In this document: positions 50,414 to 63,078 of the stretch, in pieces
Position numbering within the stretch: position 1 is the stretch's first letter
Layout of the letters: every line of letters begins with the position of its first letter
DNA from: Rebecca billardiae RCC1528
Lineage: Eukaryota > Haptophyta
Assembly: GCA_965240325.2 (NCBI GenBank)
Contig: OZ251224.1
Coordinates: 1,426,001-1,490,000 of the forward strand
Direction of reading: 5' to 3'
Length of the DNA: 64,000 nt
Notes under the pieces: generated by a model
The model's database searches: none
What the model was told of the DNA's origin: nothing
What the model saw: only the letters and a program-made list of their open reading frames with translations
Made by a program: the position numbers and the translations under genes

Positions 50414-51520
50414 ATGGGCCCAGCTCCCCGCTCCGAACACGTGTCCGACACGGACGGACCCGAACGCCGCCGCAACCAGCGGCGCACATGGTCGACGGAT
50501 GAAGACGACCGCTTGCGGGCGCTCGTGGCGCGCCACGGCACGAACGCGTGGGCGGTCGTGTCCCGCCATCACGGCACGCGCTCGCACGCGCAGTGCCGCG
50601 AGCGATGGCAGACGTCGCTGAGCCCCGACCTCAACCGCGACCCGTGGTCGGACGACGAGGATGCCCTCATCCTGCACGGCGTCGCCACGATCGGCAAGCA
50701 CTGGTCGCGGCTGCAGCGGCTGCTTCCAGGTCGGTCCAGCCACGCGATCAAGAATCGCTTCCGCGCCATCCGCGCGACCAACCTCCGCGCAGTACCAGCG
50801 CTGGACGAGAGCGTGACGCAGCTCCGCGCAGAGCTCGCGCAGGGCGGTCTGTACGGTGGCGCGAGCAGCCAAGAGCCGCTCCCTCGGCTCGGCTCGATTC
50901 CGGCCATGGCACTTTCGGCACCACCCCCACCGTGGCAACAACAACCTGCGACCAGCAGCGCCGCCGCCGCCGCGGCGACTGAAGGGCTGTACCCCGGCAT
51001 GGCTGCATTCGCACAGCAGCCACCGGGCGCCGGTGACGATTCTTCCCTCGTCAACCAGCTGGTCGAGTGGATCCAGCTTGTCGATTCGGCATCCGTGGAC
51101 TCGTCGTGCCACGCGAGACTTGTCGAGCTCTGGCTCGGACAGCTGCGGACGTTCGCGCTCGATCCCTCGCGCGCAATGCACGCGCAGCGGCAGCGGCAGC
51201 CTGAGCCCCAGCTGCGCATGGGCGAGCCTCAATGGCGAGGCCCCGCCTTCAGCGCAAGGCTAGAGCCGACGCAGAGCGCGATGTACCTGCTCAACGGCCT
51301 GCCGACGCTGGACACGCCGGTCCCTGCCACGCTCTCCGCGCTCAACAACTGCCACAACACGGCGTACGAGCACGAGCTGTTCAGGATACGCTGCGACCAG
51401 TCCTTCATGGCGCCGGCGCTGCTCGACGCGTCTGGCATGTCCACTTTTGGCGGCATGTCAAGCAGCGATCTCGCCCGCCGCATCGCGCAGGGACCAACAT
51501 GCGCAGTCGTGCAGCCATGA
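50414..51520 (+). CDS. R2R3-type MYB transcription factor
   Basis: Single exon, ATG at 50414, 368 aa. Two SANT/MYB repeats occupy residues about 24-121. Repeat 1 is RRTWSTDEDDRLRALVARHG...AWAVVSRHH...RSHAQCRERWQTSL, and repeat 2 is RDPWSDDEDALILHGVATIGKHWSRLQRLLPGRSSHAIKNRFRAI. The tryptophans and the recognition helices (AQCRERW, AIKNRFR) are in the expected places, so sequence-specific DNA binding is expected. The remaining 250 residues are low complexity with a helical patch (LVNQLVEWIQLVDSASVDSS) that may serve in activation. The target genes are unknown. It stands alone, with more than 500 bp free on either side. Confidence 0.93.
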   Translation: MGPAPRSEHVSDTDGPERRRNQRRTWSTDEDDRLRALVARHGTNAWAVVSRHHGTRSHAQCRERWQTSLSPDLNRDPWSDDEDALILHGVATIGKHWSRLQRLLPGRSSHAIKNRFRAIRATNLRAVPALDESVTQLRAELAQGGLYGGASSQEPLPRLGSIPAMALSAPPPPWQQQPATSSAAAAAATEGLYPGMAAFAQQPPGAGDDSSLVNQLVEWIQLVDSASVDSSCHARLVELWLGQLRTFALDPSRAMHAQRQRQPEPQLRMGEPQWRGPAFSARLEPTQSAMYLLNGLPTLDTPVPATLSALNNCHNTAYEHELFRIRCDQSFMAPALLDASGMSTFGGMSSSDLARRIAQGPTCAVVQP

Positions 51521-53026
<1,506 letters not shown>

Positions 53027-53223
53027 ATGATCGGCTACGCCGATCTTCGGGTAGTAAACAACGAAGTTGAGGGCGCACGGCCCTGGTACAGTTGTGAGTC
53101 TAGTAGTTGTCGCGTTCTTCACCGCCGAATCACGATGCGCGCGCCCCGGGCGCGTCGCCGTGCAGGAGGCGCGGGCGCAAGTAATCGACGCGATCGACGG
53201 CCTCGGGGGGCTGCGCCGTGTCG
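53027..53223 (-). repeat. Module B, inverted copy of 8972-9163
   Basis: Matches the left-hand module with a few indels. The outer edge is the hairpin beside an (ATT)n run. The inner edge abuts the NACHT-WD40 fragment within about 10 bp of its stop codon. Confidence 0.85.
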
Positions 53224-53230
53224 CGGCTCT

Positions 53231-54641
53231 TCATTCAGTCTTCACGCAGCCGGCGTGCCCCTCGAGCGCGCGCACGCACTCTGACTCGGCGGTGTCCCAC
53301 GCCCACAGCCGCACGACCGCGTCGCTGTCGTCGCCCGCGCTCGCCGCGACGCGCCCGTCGGCCGAGAGTGCGACCGCCTCCACCCAGCCGGCGTGCGCTA
53401 GCAGCACAGCCTCGCACGGCCCGCGCGCGGCGAGCAGGGGCGCTCGCGCGCAGTGCTCGCGCCCGCGCGCCCAGCTGGCGCGGGCGGCCGGGTGCGCGGC
53501 GCGCGGCGCGCGCCGCGCCCACGCGGACTCGTGCGGCGCCGAGCCAACCGGCTGCTCGAGGCACAGCGCGAGGCAGCGGCCCGGCGCCGTGGCGGCGGCG
53601 GAGGCGCTCAGCCGCGCAAGCTGCAGCCAGTCCGCGACGCGCGCGCGCAGCGCCGCAGCCTCCGCGCGCGCGGCCGCGCCCGGCTCGCCGCCGCCGCCGC
53701 CGCGCGCGTCGGCGTCGGCGAGCGCCGCGGCCGTGTCCGCGAGGTCGCGCACGTACTCGGTCTCGAGGCCGTGCCGCGCGCGCGCCTCCCACCCGTCCGC
53801 GCCCGCGTCGGTGAGCTCGCGCGCCGCGTCGGCCGCGCGCCCGGCCGCGAGCAGCGCTTGCACTAGCTCCTCGCACCGGCGCACATTGAGCACGGCGGCG
53901 TCGCGGCCGGCGAAGGCCGAGGCGCGCGGCAGAGAGGAGCAGGGGCTGCGGCGCGACGCGCCGCCGCCCGTCCTCGCCGCCGGTGGCCTTCGGGTGGCGC
54001 AGCGGTTTGGCGGCCTCGCCCGCCCACGTGCCAGCCCAGAAATCCGCGAGCGCGTGCGCGTCGGCCGCGCGGGCGTATCGTGCCGCCGCCGCCTCGGCCA
54101 CCTGATGACGGTGGTACCAGCGCAAAGGGCCGTCGCCGCCGGCGAGCAGCGAGCCGAGCGCGTCGCGCACGGCGAGCCACACGGGCAGCCGCACCACCGC
54201 CGGCACCCAGAACTCGAACACGGACGCCAGCACGTCCTCGTGCAGAGAGAGCGAGCCTCCTCCAGCTCGGCACTCGAGAGGCCGCGGCGCGACGCGCAGA
54301 TGGCGCCGCAAGCGCGCCGCACGAGCATCGCGCCGTGCAGCCGCTCGACGCGCTCGAAGGTGGCGGCGACGGCGGCGCGCGCGTCGGCGGGCAGGTGCGC
54401 GGGCGGCGGCTCGCCCGAGCGCCACTCCGCCGCCGCGTCGGCGAGCAGCACGGCGTGCAGCGCGCTCGGCGCCTCTCCGAGTGCCGAGCGCACCGCCTCG
54501 GCCTGCCGCGCGTCGAGCGTGCGCCCCGCCGCGCCGAGCCGGCCTCGCACCACCGCCTCCGCGTCCGCCGCCGAGAGCCCGCCGAGCTGCAGCGCGGGCA
54601 CGCCCAGCTGCGCGAGCCGCGTCGCGCACCCGTAACGGTAG
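53231..54641 (-). pseudogene. Truncated, frameshifted NACHT-WD40 (NWD/NPHP3-like) gene fragment
   Basis: The minus-strand translation begins in a STAND-ATPase C-terminal part (GCATRLAQLGVPALQLGGLSAADAEAVVRGRL) and continues through the winged-helix region typical of NPHP3/NWD/TEP1-like proteins (AICASRRGLSSAEL, LHEDVLASVFEFWVPAVVRL). It then crosses a helical linker (CEELVQALLAAGRAADAAREL) and enters a WD40 propeller (AHAGWVEAVALSADGRVAASAGDD). It stops after the first WD unit at LEGHAGCVK. Two compensating frame breaks occur near 54266 and 53945. There is no P-loop, no proper start and only the first propeller blade, so this is a gene piece. It fills the interior of the composite element. 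Confidence 0.7.
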
Positions 54642-55009
54642 CCGCCAGCGTCACCGCCAGTGTCACCGCCAGCGTCAGCTCCCGAGTCGATCTGCGCCAA
54701 AAAGGACAGAGTCAAGAAGCGTGTCGAGCGGCGCGGTGGAGACTCACCGTGGAGAGCAGCGCAGAGTAGCGCACGCGCTCGCCGCGCAAGCACCTGGGTA
54801 TTTTTCGACCACTTTTGTCCCTAAGTGCGGCAGCTCAAAAAATGGCGTTTCGCTTCAAAGAATAATCAAAGATCCCGCGCAATGACATCTCGCGTGTATG
54901 AATCAAGGGTAATCAAGGGGCTTAAACCCGCCACTGAGAAGCTGACGGTTCATGACTTCATATGCCGGCATAATACTTTAATTCAAGCGACATAAAAGCC
55001 GACCCAACT

Positions 55010-55495
55010 TAATGGATTGCCACCCGCATTGACGTCGTATCAGTAGATGACCAAAGTATATCAGCAAGTGTAGCTTGATAACCGTATGATACAAGGGCGC
55101 GCGGGAACGTCGATTCAAGCTACCCGCGCAATACCATATCGCGTCGCTTTGATGAATCTCAGGAGTGAACAGCTATCCAGAGAATTAGTTCGATATCTCA
55201 CCTTTTTATGGTCAGTTCAACACACGAATCTTGACTATCAGAAAGGTATCAGAGATGACTTCGTCCTATTTGATTCCGATTTCTTCTATTACTTACTATC
55301 CAAGGATTAAGGAGCAGTACAAACGCAATCATGAGCAGCGATATCGAGTCAAATGCGGATTTCACACCTAAATCCACCTACAAAAATCCCCCAAATCCTG
55401 CGCGCATCCTCTTTTTTTTTGATTTTGCGGAGCACGTGCGCCGCCCCCCCCGGCTTTCGCTCACGCTCAGACCTTTCGGGGGGGCCGTGCGCCAT
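55010..55495 (-). repeat. Module A, inverted copy of 7301-7794
   Basis: About 486 bp, reverse complement of the left-hand module with small differences. Outside it lies a run of TTATTATTATATTATTATTA. Confidence 0.85.
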
Positions 55496-55697
55496 TATTA
55501 TGTTATTATTATATTATTATTATATATAATTGCAGCCGAGTGGAGTCCAGTCCGCGACCAGTCGGACCAGTGGCGGACGCCGACTGTGAACATGCAGTGT
55601 GACAGCTTTATAAGATGATCGGGCGCCCCTCGTCACAGGCTTTCTCATTCAAGGACTCAGTCCGACGGGCAGCAGGCTGCTCACTCAATGATCAGGC

Positions 55698-56924
55698 TCA
55701 GCTCAGCACACTTGCCGAGCGGTCGTGCAGATTTACGATCGCCTTCACGAGGGATGTTGCGCGCACCGTGCAATTTGTGGTCGCGTCCAGCACCGCGTCA
55801 AGCTGCCCAAGCTGCCCGTCGAGAAGCTGCCCGATACCGCGGTGCACACCTTTGAGCTCGTGCAGCAGCGCGCTGATGTGCTCATGGACAGCTTCTGGTG
55901 AATGTGTCGCCGGGCCTGCGCGGTCGGCGGCCGCAGCGGTGTCAGGGAGCTCGTGTGGCATCACCGGCGGCAAAAGATCGACCGGCGGTCCAGCTGCCCG
56001 CTTGCCCTGCGGCCTCAGGAAGTCGATGGCGAGGAGCTGATCGGACATCGACTCGACGTACTCATGGAATTCGACCAGCTGCCGGTTCTGCAGGATCGTG
56101 CGGTAGTCGGCGCACAGCTGCTCGTGCACAATGTACGCCATGTCTGCAGCGTTGGCGAGCTGCTGCGCCACTTGGCCCTGCACCGTCGAGTCGAGCCACA
56201 CGTCCGCGGAGCGAGCGACCGGGTCGGTGAGGGCTGCCTCGCGCTGCTCTGTATGCTGCGCGTCGAGCAGCCGCCCATCCGCAGAGACGCGCTCCCGCTG
56301 CTCGCGCACCTTGCGCACGGCCTCGTCAATGGTGCGGAGCGATCGGCGCTCGATCGCGCGTGCAGTGAGAGCGCCGGTCACGCCAACGACGCTGCTGCCG
56401 ACGGCCACGCCGCCGGCGAGCCACGCGCCGATGCCACCGACGGCGATACCAACCGGACCACCGACCAGTAGCCCGATCCCCGCACCGGCCGCGGCGCCCG
56501 TCCATCCCGCCTTCCACGCCCACGCCTTGACGCGCCGACGCTGGGCATCTGCGAGGCACTCGTGCCCGCGCTCAAAGGCATCGGCTGTCTGCTCGTTCTT
56601 GCGTGCGGCGTACTGCAACTTCTCGGCATCAGATTCGACGATCTGCACCAACATCTCGGAGAGCGCCGAGATTTCGGCGGCCCCTTGTGCACATCGGCGC
56701 CACTCTTGCTGCTCCTCCGCCTCCGTGCGCAATCGGTCGCGCTCCTCGTGCACCTGGGTCGTCTCGAGTAGCATCCAGGCGGCCGGCGCGTCGGCCACGG
56801 GGGAAGCCGGCTCATTCGAGACCGCCGCTCCGGCCGAGCGCAAAGGCACCCGCACTGGTTGCCTGTACCGCTTCATCCAGGTGTCGACGGCGGAGGAGCC
56901 GTTGATCTCGTTGAGCGCCGCCAT
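55698..56924 (-). CDS. Syntaxin-17-like SNARE / glycine-zipper membrane protein
   Basis: The upstream frame opens at a GTG, so I chose the ATG at 56924 (MAALNEINGSSAVDTWMKRY); it gives 408 aa. Residues about 55-135 form a SNARE-like coiled coil (TTQVHEERDRLRTEAEEQQEW ... EISALSEMLVQIVESDAEKL ... EQTADAFERGHECL). A glycine-zipper hairpin follows (GAAAGAGIGLLVGGPVGIAVGGIGAWLAGG, about 142-185), the pattern of syntaxin 17 on autophagosomes. At the expected central ionic layer I read Asp where Qa-SNAREs have Gln. Unlike syntaxin 17, which ends soon after its hairpin, this protein has 220 more residues with helices (RRSLRTIDEAVRKVREQRERV, IVNLHDRSAS). It could therefore be another glycine-zipper membrane protein. 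It is head to head with Gemin2. Confidence 0.55.
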   Translation of the reverse strand: MAALNEINGSSAVDTWMKRYRQPVRVPLRSAGAAVSNEPASPVADAPAAWMLLETTQVHEERDRLRTEAEEQQEWRRCAQGAAEISALSEMLVQIVESDAEKLQYAARKNEQTADAFERGHECLADAQRRRVKAWAWKAGWTGAAAGAGIGLLVGGPVGIAVGGIGAWLAGGVAVGSSVVGVTGALTARAIERRSLRTIDEAVRKVREQRERVSADGRLLDAQHTEQREAALTDPVARSADVWLDSTVQGQVAQQLANAADMAYIVHEQLCADYRTILQNRQLVEFHEYVESMSDQLLAIDFLRPQGKRAAGPPVDLLPPVMPHELPDTAAAADRAGPATHSPEAVHEHISALLHELKGVHRGIGQLLDGQLGQLDAVLDATTNCTVRATSLVKAIVNLHDRSASVLS

Positions 56925-57038
56925 CTCGCCCCTTGAACCGGCTGTCTTGCCCACCGCCACCGGATTGAGAAGGGCAAGAAGGCACCGGACTCATCATCAT
57001 CGGCACGGACAGCATGGCGCGTTGGCGCCAGGCACGAC
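56925..57038. promoter_or_regulatory. Divergent promoter space between the SNARE-like gene and Gemin2
   Basis: Only 114 bp separate the two start codons. No specific box was identified. Confidence 0.4.
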
Positions 57039-57904
57039 ATGTTTGACGATCGCGACGAGGACCGACCGCGACCGGTGCTGCCGGTCGAGGCTGCGGCGCG
57101 GCGCCCGCCCTCTGCGCCGGGGCAGCCACCTGTCGACGGTGTGGAGTACCTGCTCAACGTCAGGTCTGCGCGCGCCCGCGTCGTCTGCTGTTGGCTGCAC
57201 GCCCGCTCTCGGCGTTCACGCGTCACCAGTGCGCGCGCACCCGTGTGCACAGGCAGGAGGCGGAGGCGTTGCCGGAGGTGATGACGCGGCAGCTCCCTGC
57301 TGCTGCGGCCAGACGCTCGGTACTTCAGACACTTCGCACGCAGCCCGAGGTGGAGGAGTGCCTCGCGCCGCCGCCCGGCTTGGCGCCAGACTCTGAGTGG
57401 CAGACAGACTTCCTCTGCCAGTTTGCCGACGTGCGCCAGTCCCTGCGCAGGTGGAGCGCCCGCGGCCCGCCGCAGGTGCACCCACGCAAGCTGCCGGCTC
57501 GGACAGACGTGCAGGCGTGGCGCCGGATCTGCGGCTGGGAGCCTGAGCGTGATGGCGCGCGGCCGTCACTCCCGCAGCTGAGCGCGTGCACGGCGCTCGA
57601 GCAGGTGGACGTGCAGCACCTCGTGCAGCTGCACGCGCACTGGCTCGACGACGCGTGGGAGGAGGAGGGTGCGGAGGCGCTCACGGACCAGCGCGCTGCG
57701 TGGCTCTTTGCGCTGCTCGCACGGCTCGACGCGGACCTCCTCGCCGACACCGCCGCAAGCCTGCGGCACATCTTCCGAGTGCTCACGCGCGTTCGAGCGC
57801 GCCATTCTGCGAGCGAAGCGGCCAGCGCTCGAGTGGCCTCGGTCAATGTTCTCATCACGATCATCGCCCGCTACTTCAAGCAGGCAGGGCCTGGGGAAGG
57901 ATGA
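57039..57904 (+). CDS. GEMIN2: Gemin2 (SMN-interacting protein 1), two exons
   Basis: Exons 57039-57163 and 57253-57904 (phase 2, donor GTCTGCG, acceptor ACAG, 89-nt intron) give 258 aa against about 280 in human. Gemin2 holds the Sm ring during snRNP assembly with SMN. The junction restores EYLLNVR-QEAEALPEV, matching the family's D/E-EYL-x-x-V-x-x-EA segment. Further matches are FADVRQSLRRW, WRRICGWEPE, LVQLHAHWLDD, the WLFALLARLDADLLADTAASLRHIFR block and the C-terminal NVLITIIARYFKQ. The N-terminal 30 residues are acidic and Pro-rich and differ from animals. Its presence means spliceosomal snRNP assembly by an SMN-type complex, in keeping with the intron-rich genes here. Confidence 0.9.
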
Positions 57905-58473
57905 GGCGTTCGCCTCCCCGGCGGCAACACCCTGTCTCGGCAGCAGCATCACGACGCGACTTTGATCGCGGCCGATGGCGATACGCATGCGAAGCCGCCA
58001 TGATCACCGCCGGTGAATCGGTGATCGGCGCGCTCCGCGCTGCCATCGTCAACAGCAACTCGTCACCGCCGCGCGACCGCCGCTAGTCTCAGCAGCAGCA
58101 TCAGAATCATGTATATATCGCGGTCATCGTCGCGTAGTACGCCGTCAGCATGAAACGTACATATATATATATATCAAATATATATATATATATATATATA
58201 TCTGATATCACATATGCGTCGCCGTACGACGCGTGTGTGTGTATTTCCGATGCAGCCGCCGAGGCTACATCATTCGTCGCCTCGCGGGCTCGCGGGCCAT
58301 CGGCATCGCGACGCGTCCGCGACGCGACGCGATTTCGACAGCATCGCCGTGGGCGTCTCGGGACGCAGGAGCGGGTTACGAGCCCGTGTGGTTCAGCGGC
58401 TAGCGGGGCCGGCTGCGAGCAATCGCCCGGTCCCGCCCTGACCCTCGACTGAGACAGCGGCCCCACGCCGCCG
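57905..58473. other. Intergenic with short TA runs
   Basis: Convergent gene ends. TA runs occur at about 58159-58174 and 58180-58201, interrupted by CAAA, with TGATATCA beyond. A stretch near 58380-58440 has tRNA-like words but no foldable arms. No gene is called. Confidence 0.5.
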
Positions 58474-59453
58474 CTACGCGTCGAGCGCCAGGCGCATCGC
58501 GGCGTCGACATCGCCCGCGTCGTCACTGTCGAGCATATCGGCACCGCCGGCCTGCAGCGAGTCGCGCGCGCGCGCGCACGCAGAGGGCAGAGGTCCGGCG
58601 GTCGGCGCGCGCGCGCGGGAGGCTGCGCGCCGCCTGCGCTCGGCGCGGCCGCGCGTCGCACCTGCGCCTCCGCCTCGTCGAGCGCGAGCAGCACGTTGTC
58701 CATCGAGCGCTGCAGCGCCTCGTCCATCGACTGCCGCAGCTCCTCGTCCGCGCGCATGTCCATCTCGAGCTCGAGATCGAGCAGGTGGTCGTCCGCGCCC
58801 GCCGCGGCGCCGCTCAGTGCCGAGGCGATGTCGGGCGGTGGTCCGAGGCTCGCCGCGGCGCCGACGGCGGGCGCCGTGGGCAGCGCGCCGCCGCCCCACA
58901 GGCTGGCGCCCGCGCCCGCGCTCGACGAGCTCGGCACGCCCCTGCGCGGCGCCGGGCCGGAGCGGCGCGGCGCGGAGGGCGCGCGCGTCAGCCTCGCCGG
59001 GCGCGGCGGCGCGGGCGCGGCGGCGCGGCGGCGCGCGGCGCGCGGCGCGCGGCGCGCATCGCACGTGGACCAGAGGGAGGAGGAGCCCGCGCGCACGCTG
59101 CCGCCGAGGGGCGGCGCCGGCTGCAGCAGAGGGACGGCAGGGACAGCCGGCGTGGGCGCGAGGCCGGCGCCGAGCGCGCCTGCGCCGAGCATGGGCACGC
59201 CGCTCGCCGAGTGCGGAGGCAGCACGGCGCGCGCGGGCTGCGAGCTCGGCGTCCACTCGCGCGCGCGGGGGTCGAGAGATCCGGCCGCGGCCGCGTCGGG
59301 AGCGGGCGGCGCCTTTGGCGCGCCGCGTGACGGCGGCCCGGCCGCCGCCGCGGCGACGGGCGGCGGGGGCGGCGGGGGCTGCTGCTGCTGCGGCTGCTGC
59401 TGCTGCTGCGCTGAGCGCATGGGCGCCGCGCCTGCAGCGGCGCTCGTGCCGGC

Positions 59454-59492
<39 letters not shown>

Positions 59493-60149
59493 GCCGGGCG
59501 GCAGCGGCGGCCGCAGCATCGGCGCGCCCGCCGCCGCCGCCGCCGCCGTGCGCACGCGCGCCAGCCAGCTCTGCGTGAGCGCAGCCTCGTACGCCCGGCA
59601 GTTGGACACGTCGGACGCGCGCGCGGTCGCCGCGAGCGCCTGCGCTGCCTCCGCGCCCGCCAGCACCGAGCCCGGCGCGTCGGCGGCGGGGGCGCTCACG
59701 AGCAGCAGCCGCTGGGAGTTGATCGCTCGGCCAACGGCGGCGGCGACCGCTGGGCTCTCCCACCGGGCCAGGTACCACAGCCCCGCGACGGCGGGCGGGA
59801 GCCAGACGAGCTCGCGCACGCAGAGCGCGCCGCCGAGCGCGCCGAGCGCGCCGCCCGCCGCCTCGGCCGTCAGCGCGTCGAGGGCTCGCAGCACGGCCTC
59901 CGGCCGCGGCGCACTCGGAGCGTATAGCTCAAGCAGCAACGTGCGCGCCGCGGGCGTGTCGGCGGGCGCGGACACGAGCGGCGGGGCGAGCGCCTGCCTG
60001 TAGTCGGCGAAGCTCAGCCCGCCATCCGCTCCGAGTGGCAGGAGGCCGCGGCCCAGACTGTCGGCCAGCGGCAGCCTCGCCCACTCCGGCGTGCACAGCG
60101 CCCCGCCGCCGCCCTCGGCAAGCGCGGACGCGTCCGCGCGGAACACGCT

Positions 60150-60207
<58 letters not shown>

Positions 60208-63047
60208 AGCGCGGCGAGTGAGAGCGCGTGGGCGCTCTGCATCGGGCTCGGGCCCTCGGCGACAGAGCCGAGGGCAGGCTGCGGCGGCGGCGGCGGCGCG
60301 GCGGCCTGGCCCGCCGCCGCGCCGCCCTGCGCACTCGAAGGCTGCGCCGCGGGCTGCGCCGCGGGCGGCGGCTGCGGCGGCTTGTGAGCGCCCAGCGCCG
60401 CGCCGCCGCTGTTGCCCCAGGCGTTGGCGCCGCCGTGCGCCGGCGCCGGCGCCACCGGCTCTCGCGCGGGCATCGAGGCCGAGCGCAGGAGGGGCGCCGC
60501 GGGTGGCCCCTGCGCACCGGGTGCGCACGCGCCGCCGGGTGCGCCGCCGCGCGCGCCACCGAGGGCGCCGCACACAACCGCTGGGCCCCAGGCCCCGCCC
60601 GGCGGCGCGGCCGCGGATGCCAGCTCGGCCGAGATCGAATCTGCCGAGGGCGCGCGGCGCGCGCCCTGCGGCGGGCGCTGCTGCGCGGCGCGCGCGCCCT
60701 GCGGCTGCGCGTGCGCGGCGGCGGCTGCGCCGTTGCACGCATAGCCGCCGCCGCCGCCGCCGCCGCCCGCCGCAGCCCCGTTCGCGCCCGCGCCGCCGCC
60801 GGCCTGCGCGCGCGCCCTCGCGCCCGCGCCGCGCTCTGCGCCCGCCGCCGCGCCGCCGCCGCCGCCGCCCTTCGCCGAGCCGCCCTCGGCGCCCTTGGTC
60901 GGCGCGCGCCCGCCCGCCTGGCCGGCGAGCTCGCGCATCCAGCGCGAGTGCTCGGCCGCCTCCCGCCGCTCGCGTTCGCTCGCGCCGTCCGCGCCCGCGA
61001 GCACGTCAGCCGCCTGCGGCGGCGCGGAGGCGCGGCGCGCGGAGGCCGCGTGCGCGCCGCCGCCTCTCGCGCCGCGCGCGCCGCCGCCCGCGCCGTTCAC
61101 GCCGCCAGAGCCACTCGTCGCGGCGTGGTGCACCAGCGAGGACGCGGCAAGCTGCGCCTTGAGCCCCGGCGCCGCCAGCTTGAGCAAGTCGTCCATGCCG
61201 TCGGAGTCCGAGCACGAGGAGACGTCGTCGTCGTCCGACTCGGCGGACTGGCCGCCGCCGCGCCGCTCGTCCGTCGCGTTGGCGACGGCCGCCGCCGCGT
61301 CGGTGGCGGCGTCGGCGTCGGCGACATCGCCCGAGCTGCGGCCGGCGCGGCCGGCGGCGGCGGCCCCGCCGCCGCCGTTCCCTCCTCCGCCGCCGCCGCC
61401 GCTGCTGCTGCCACGCTGCTTGCTCAGCGTCGCCCCCGCCGCACCGGCGGGCCGGCGCGCGCTCGGCTCTGCGGCCGCGCCGCGCGATGCGGCCGCGGCG
61501 CGCCCCGCGCCGCGCGCCTCGGCGGCGGGCGCAGCCGCGCCCGCGGCGGCCGGGCCGTCTCGCTTCGCCTTGGCGCGCTTGCGTCGCGTGGTCGTGCTCG
61601 GCTTGCGCGGCGCGCCCGCCGGCTCGGCGCTCACCGTCGACACGACCGGCGCCGGCTCGGGCGCGACGGCCGGCGGCGACTCGGACTGGCGGCGCGGCGC
61701 CGCGCGCGCGGCCGCGGGCGCGGGCTGGCCGGCGCCGAGGGCGTCGACGGCGCTCGGCGCGGGCGCGGGCAGCGGCGCGGCGTGCGCGGCGGGCGCGCTG
61801 GGCGGCGGCGGCTGCGGCGCGGGCGCGGGCGCCGCGGCGGGCGCCACCGCGGCGCGCACGCGCCCGCTCAGCGCCACCCACTTCGCCTGCAGCTTGGCGA
61901 GCGCGGAGTCGTCGATGCCGCCGCGCGCCGCGCGCTGCTGCGCGAGCGAGCTCTCAAACGCGTCGAGCTGCGCGCCGAGCGTGGCGGCGGTGGGCGGGTG
62001 CGCGGCGTGTGCGGTGCGCAGCGCGGTGCGCGCCACGTCGCACGCGCTCGCGAGCCGCTGCACGCCGTGCGCCGTGCGCGCCTCCTGCGCGAGCGCGGCC
62101 GCCAGCACCACGTGCTTCCGCTGCTTGGAGATGGCGAGCGGGGACTTGCCCGTCGCGTCCTGCACGTCCGGCGAGGCGCGCGCGGCGAGCAGCGCGGCGA
62201 CGGAGCCCTCGCAGCCGACGAGGCACGCGGCGTGCAGCGCGGTGCGCCCTGTGCGACTCTCCTGCCAGTTCGGGTCGAGCCCCGTCGCGAGCAGCAGCCG
62301 CACCACGGAGGGCTGCCCGCCCGCCGCCGCCTTGAAGACGCGCTCGTGCACCGCCTCCGCGTCCGCTCGCGCGTCGTACGCGACGGAGTCGAGCTCGACG
62401 ACCACCTCGAGCGAGGGCGGGCGGGCGGAGTCGGCGCGCGCGCGCGCGCACGCGCGACCAAAGTCCGCGCCGAGCAGCGCCTCCGACTCCGCCGCCGCCG
62501 CCGCCGCCGCCGCCGCCTCGGCCGCAGGCGCGAGGCTCGTCGGCGGCGGCGGCGCGGCCGCGAGCTCGGCGCGCGCGGCCGCCGCGCCCGCGACTCCGCC
62601 CGCCGACTGCGCGGCCGCGGCCGCGGCCGCGCCGCCGTCCGCGCCGTCCGCCGCCGCGCCGCCGGGCACGGGTTCCGGCACCGCCGCCGCCGGCCGCGCG
62701 GGCGTGACGAGCGCGATCGGCCCCGCGCGCGCCGCGGCCGCGAGCTCGCGCACGCGCGCCGCGCCCGCCGCGCTCACCGCCGCGACCAGCGTGTCACCGT
62801 CCTGCACCCCGAGGTCGAGGGGGCAGTGTGAGGCGCGGATGCGCTCGCCGCGGCGGTACAGGTGGACGCGGCCGCCGCAGGAGGTGGGCGGGAGCCGCTT
62901 CGCGAGGGAGGAGCACAGCGTGCCGAAGCGCGTCGTCTGCAGCATCTTGAAGTGGAACTCGGCGGGCGCGGCCGCGCCCGGCGGCAGCGCGCCCGCCCCC
63001 GCGCCGGCCGCGGGCGCGCCCGCGGGCGCGCCCGCCGCCGCGCAGCT

Positions 63048-63078
<31 letters not shown>

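Larger units (their letters stand above)
53027..55495 (-). mobile_element. Composite element, right copy (inverted, carries NACHT-WD40 fragment)
   Basis: Module B (53027-53223) and module A (55010-55495) are inverted copies of those at 7.3-9.2 kb. The same outer features occur: hairpin GATCGGC-TAC-GCCGATC (53029-53045), GGCGCACGGCCC (53072-53083) and GGGCCGTGCGCC (55482-55493). The interior (53224-55009) differs from the other copy and holds a truncated NACHT/WD40 gene segment. ATT/TTA-rich sequence flanks both ends. No transposase is seen. Confidence 0.65.

Noticed and set aside
58375-58445. tRNA-like words (GTGGTTCAGCGGCTAG) near the Gemin2 3' side
   Set aside because: No T-arm consensus and no acceptor or anticodon stem could be folded.
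60228-62831. 867-codon plus-strand frame
   Set aside because: Arg-rich shadow of the PHD/ankyrin gene in GC-rich DNA.
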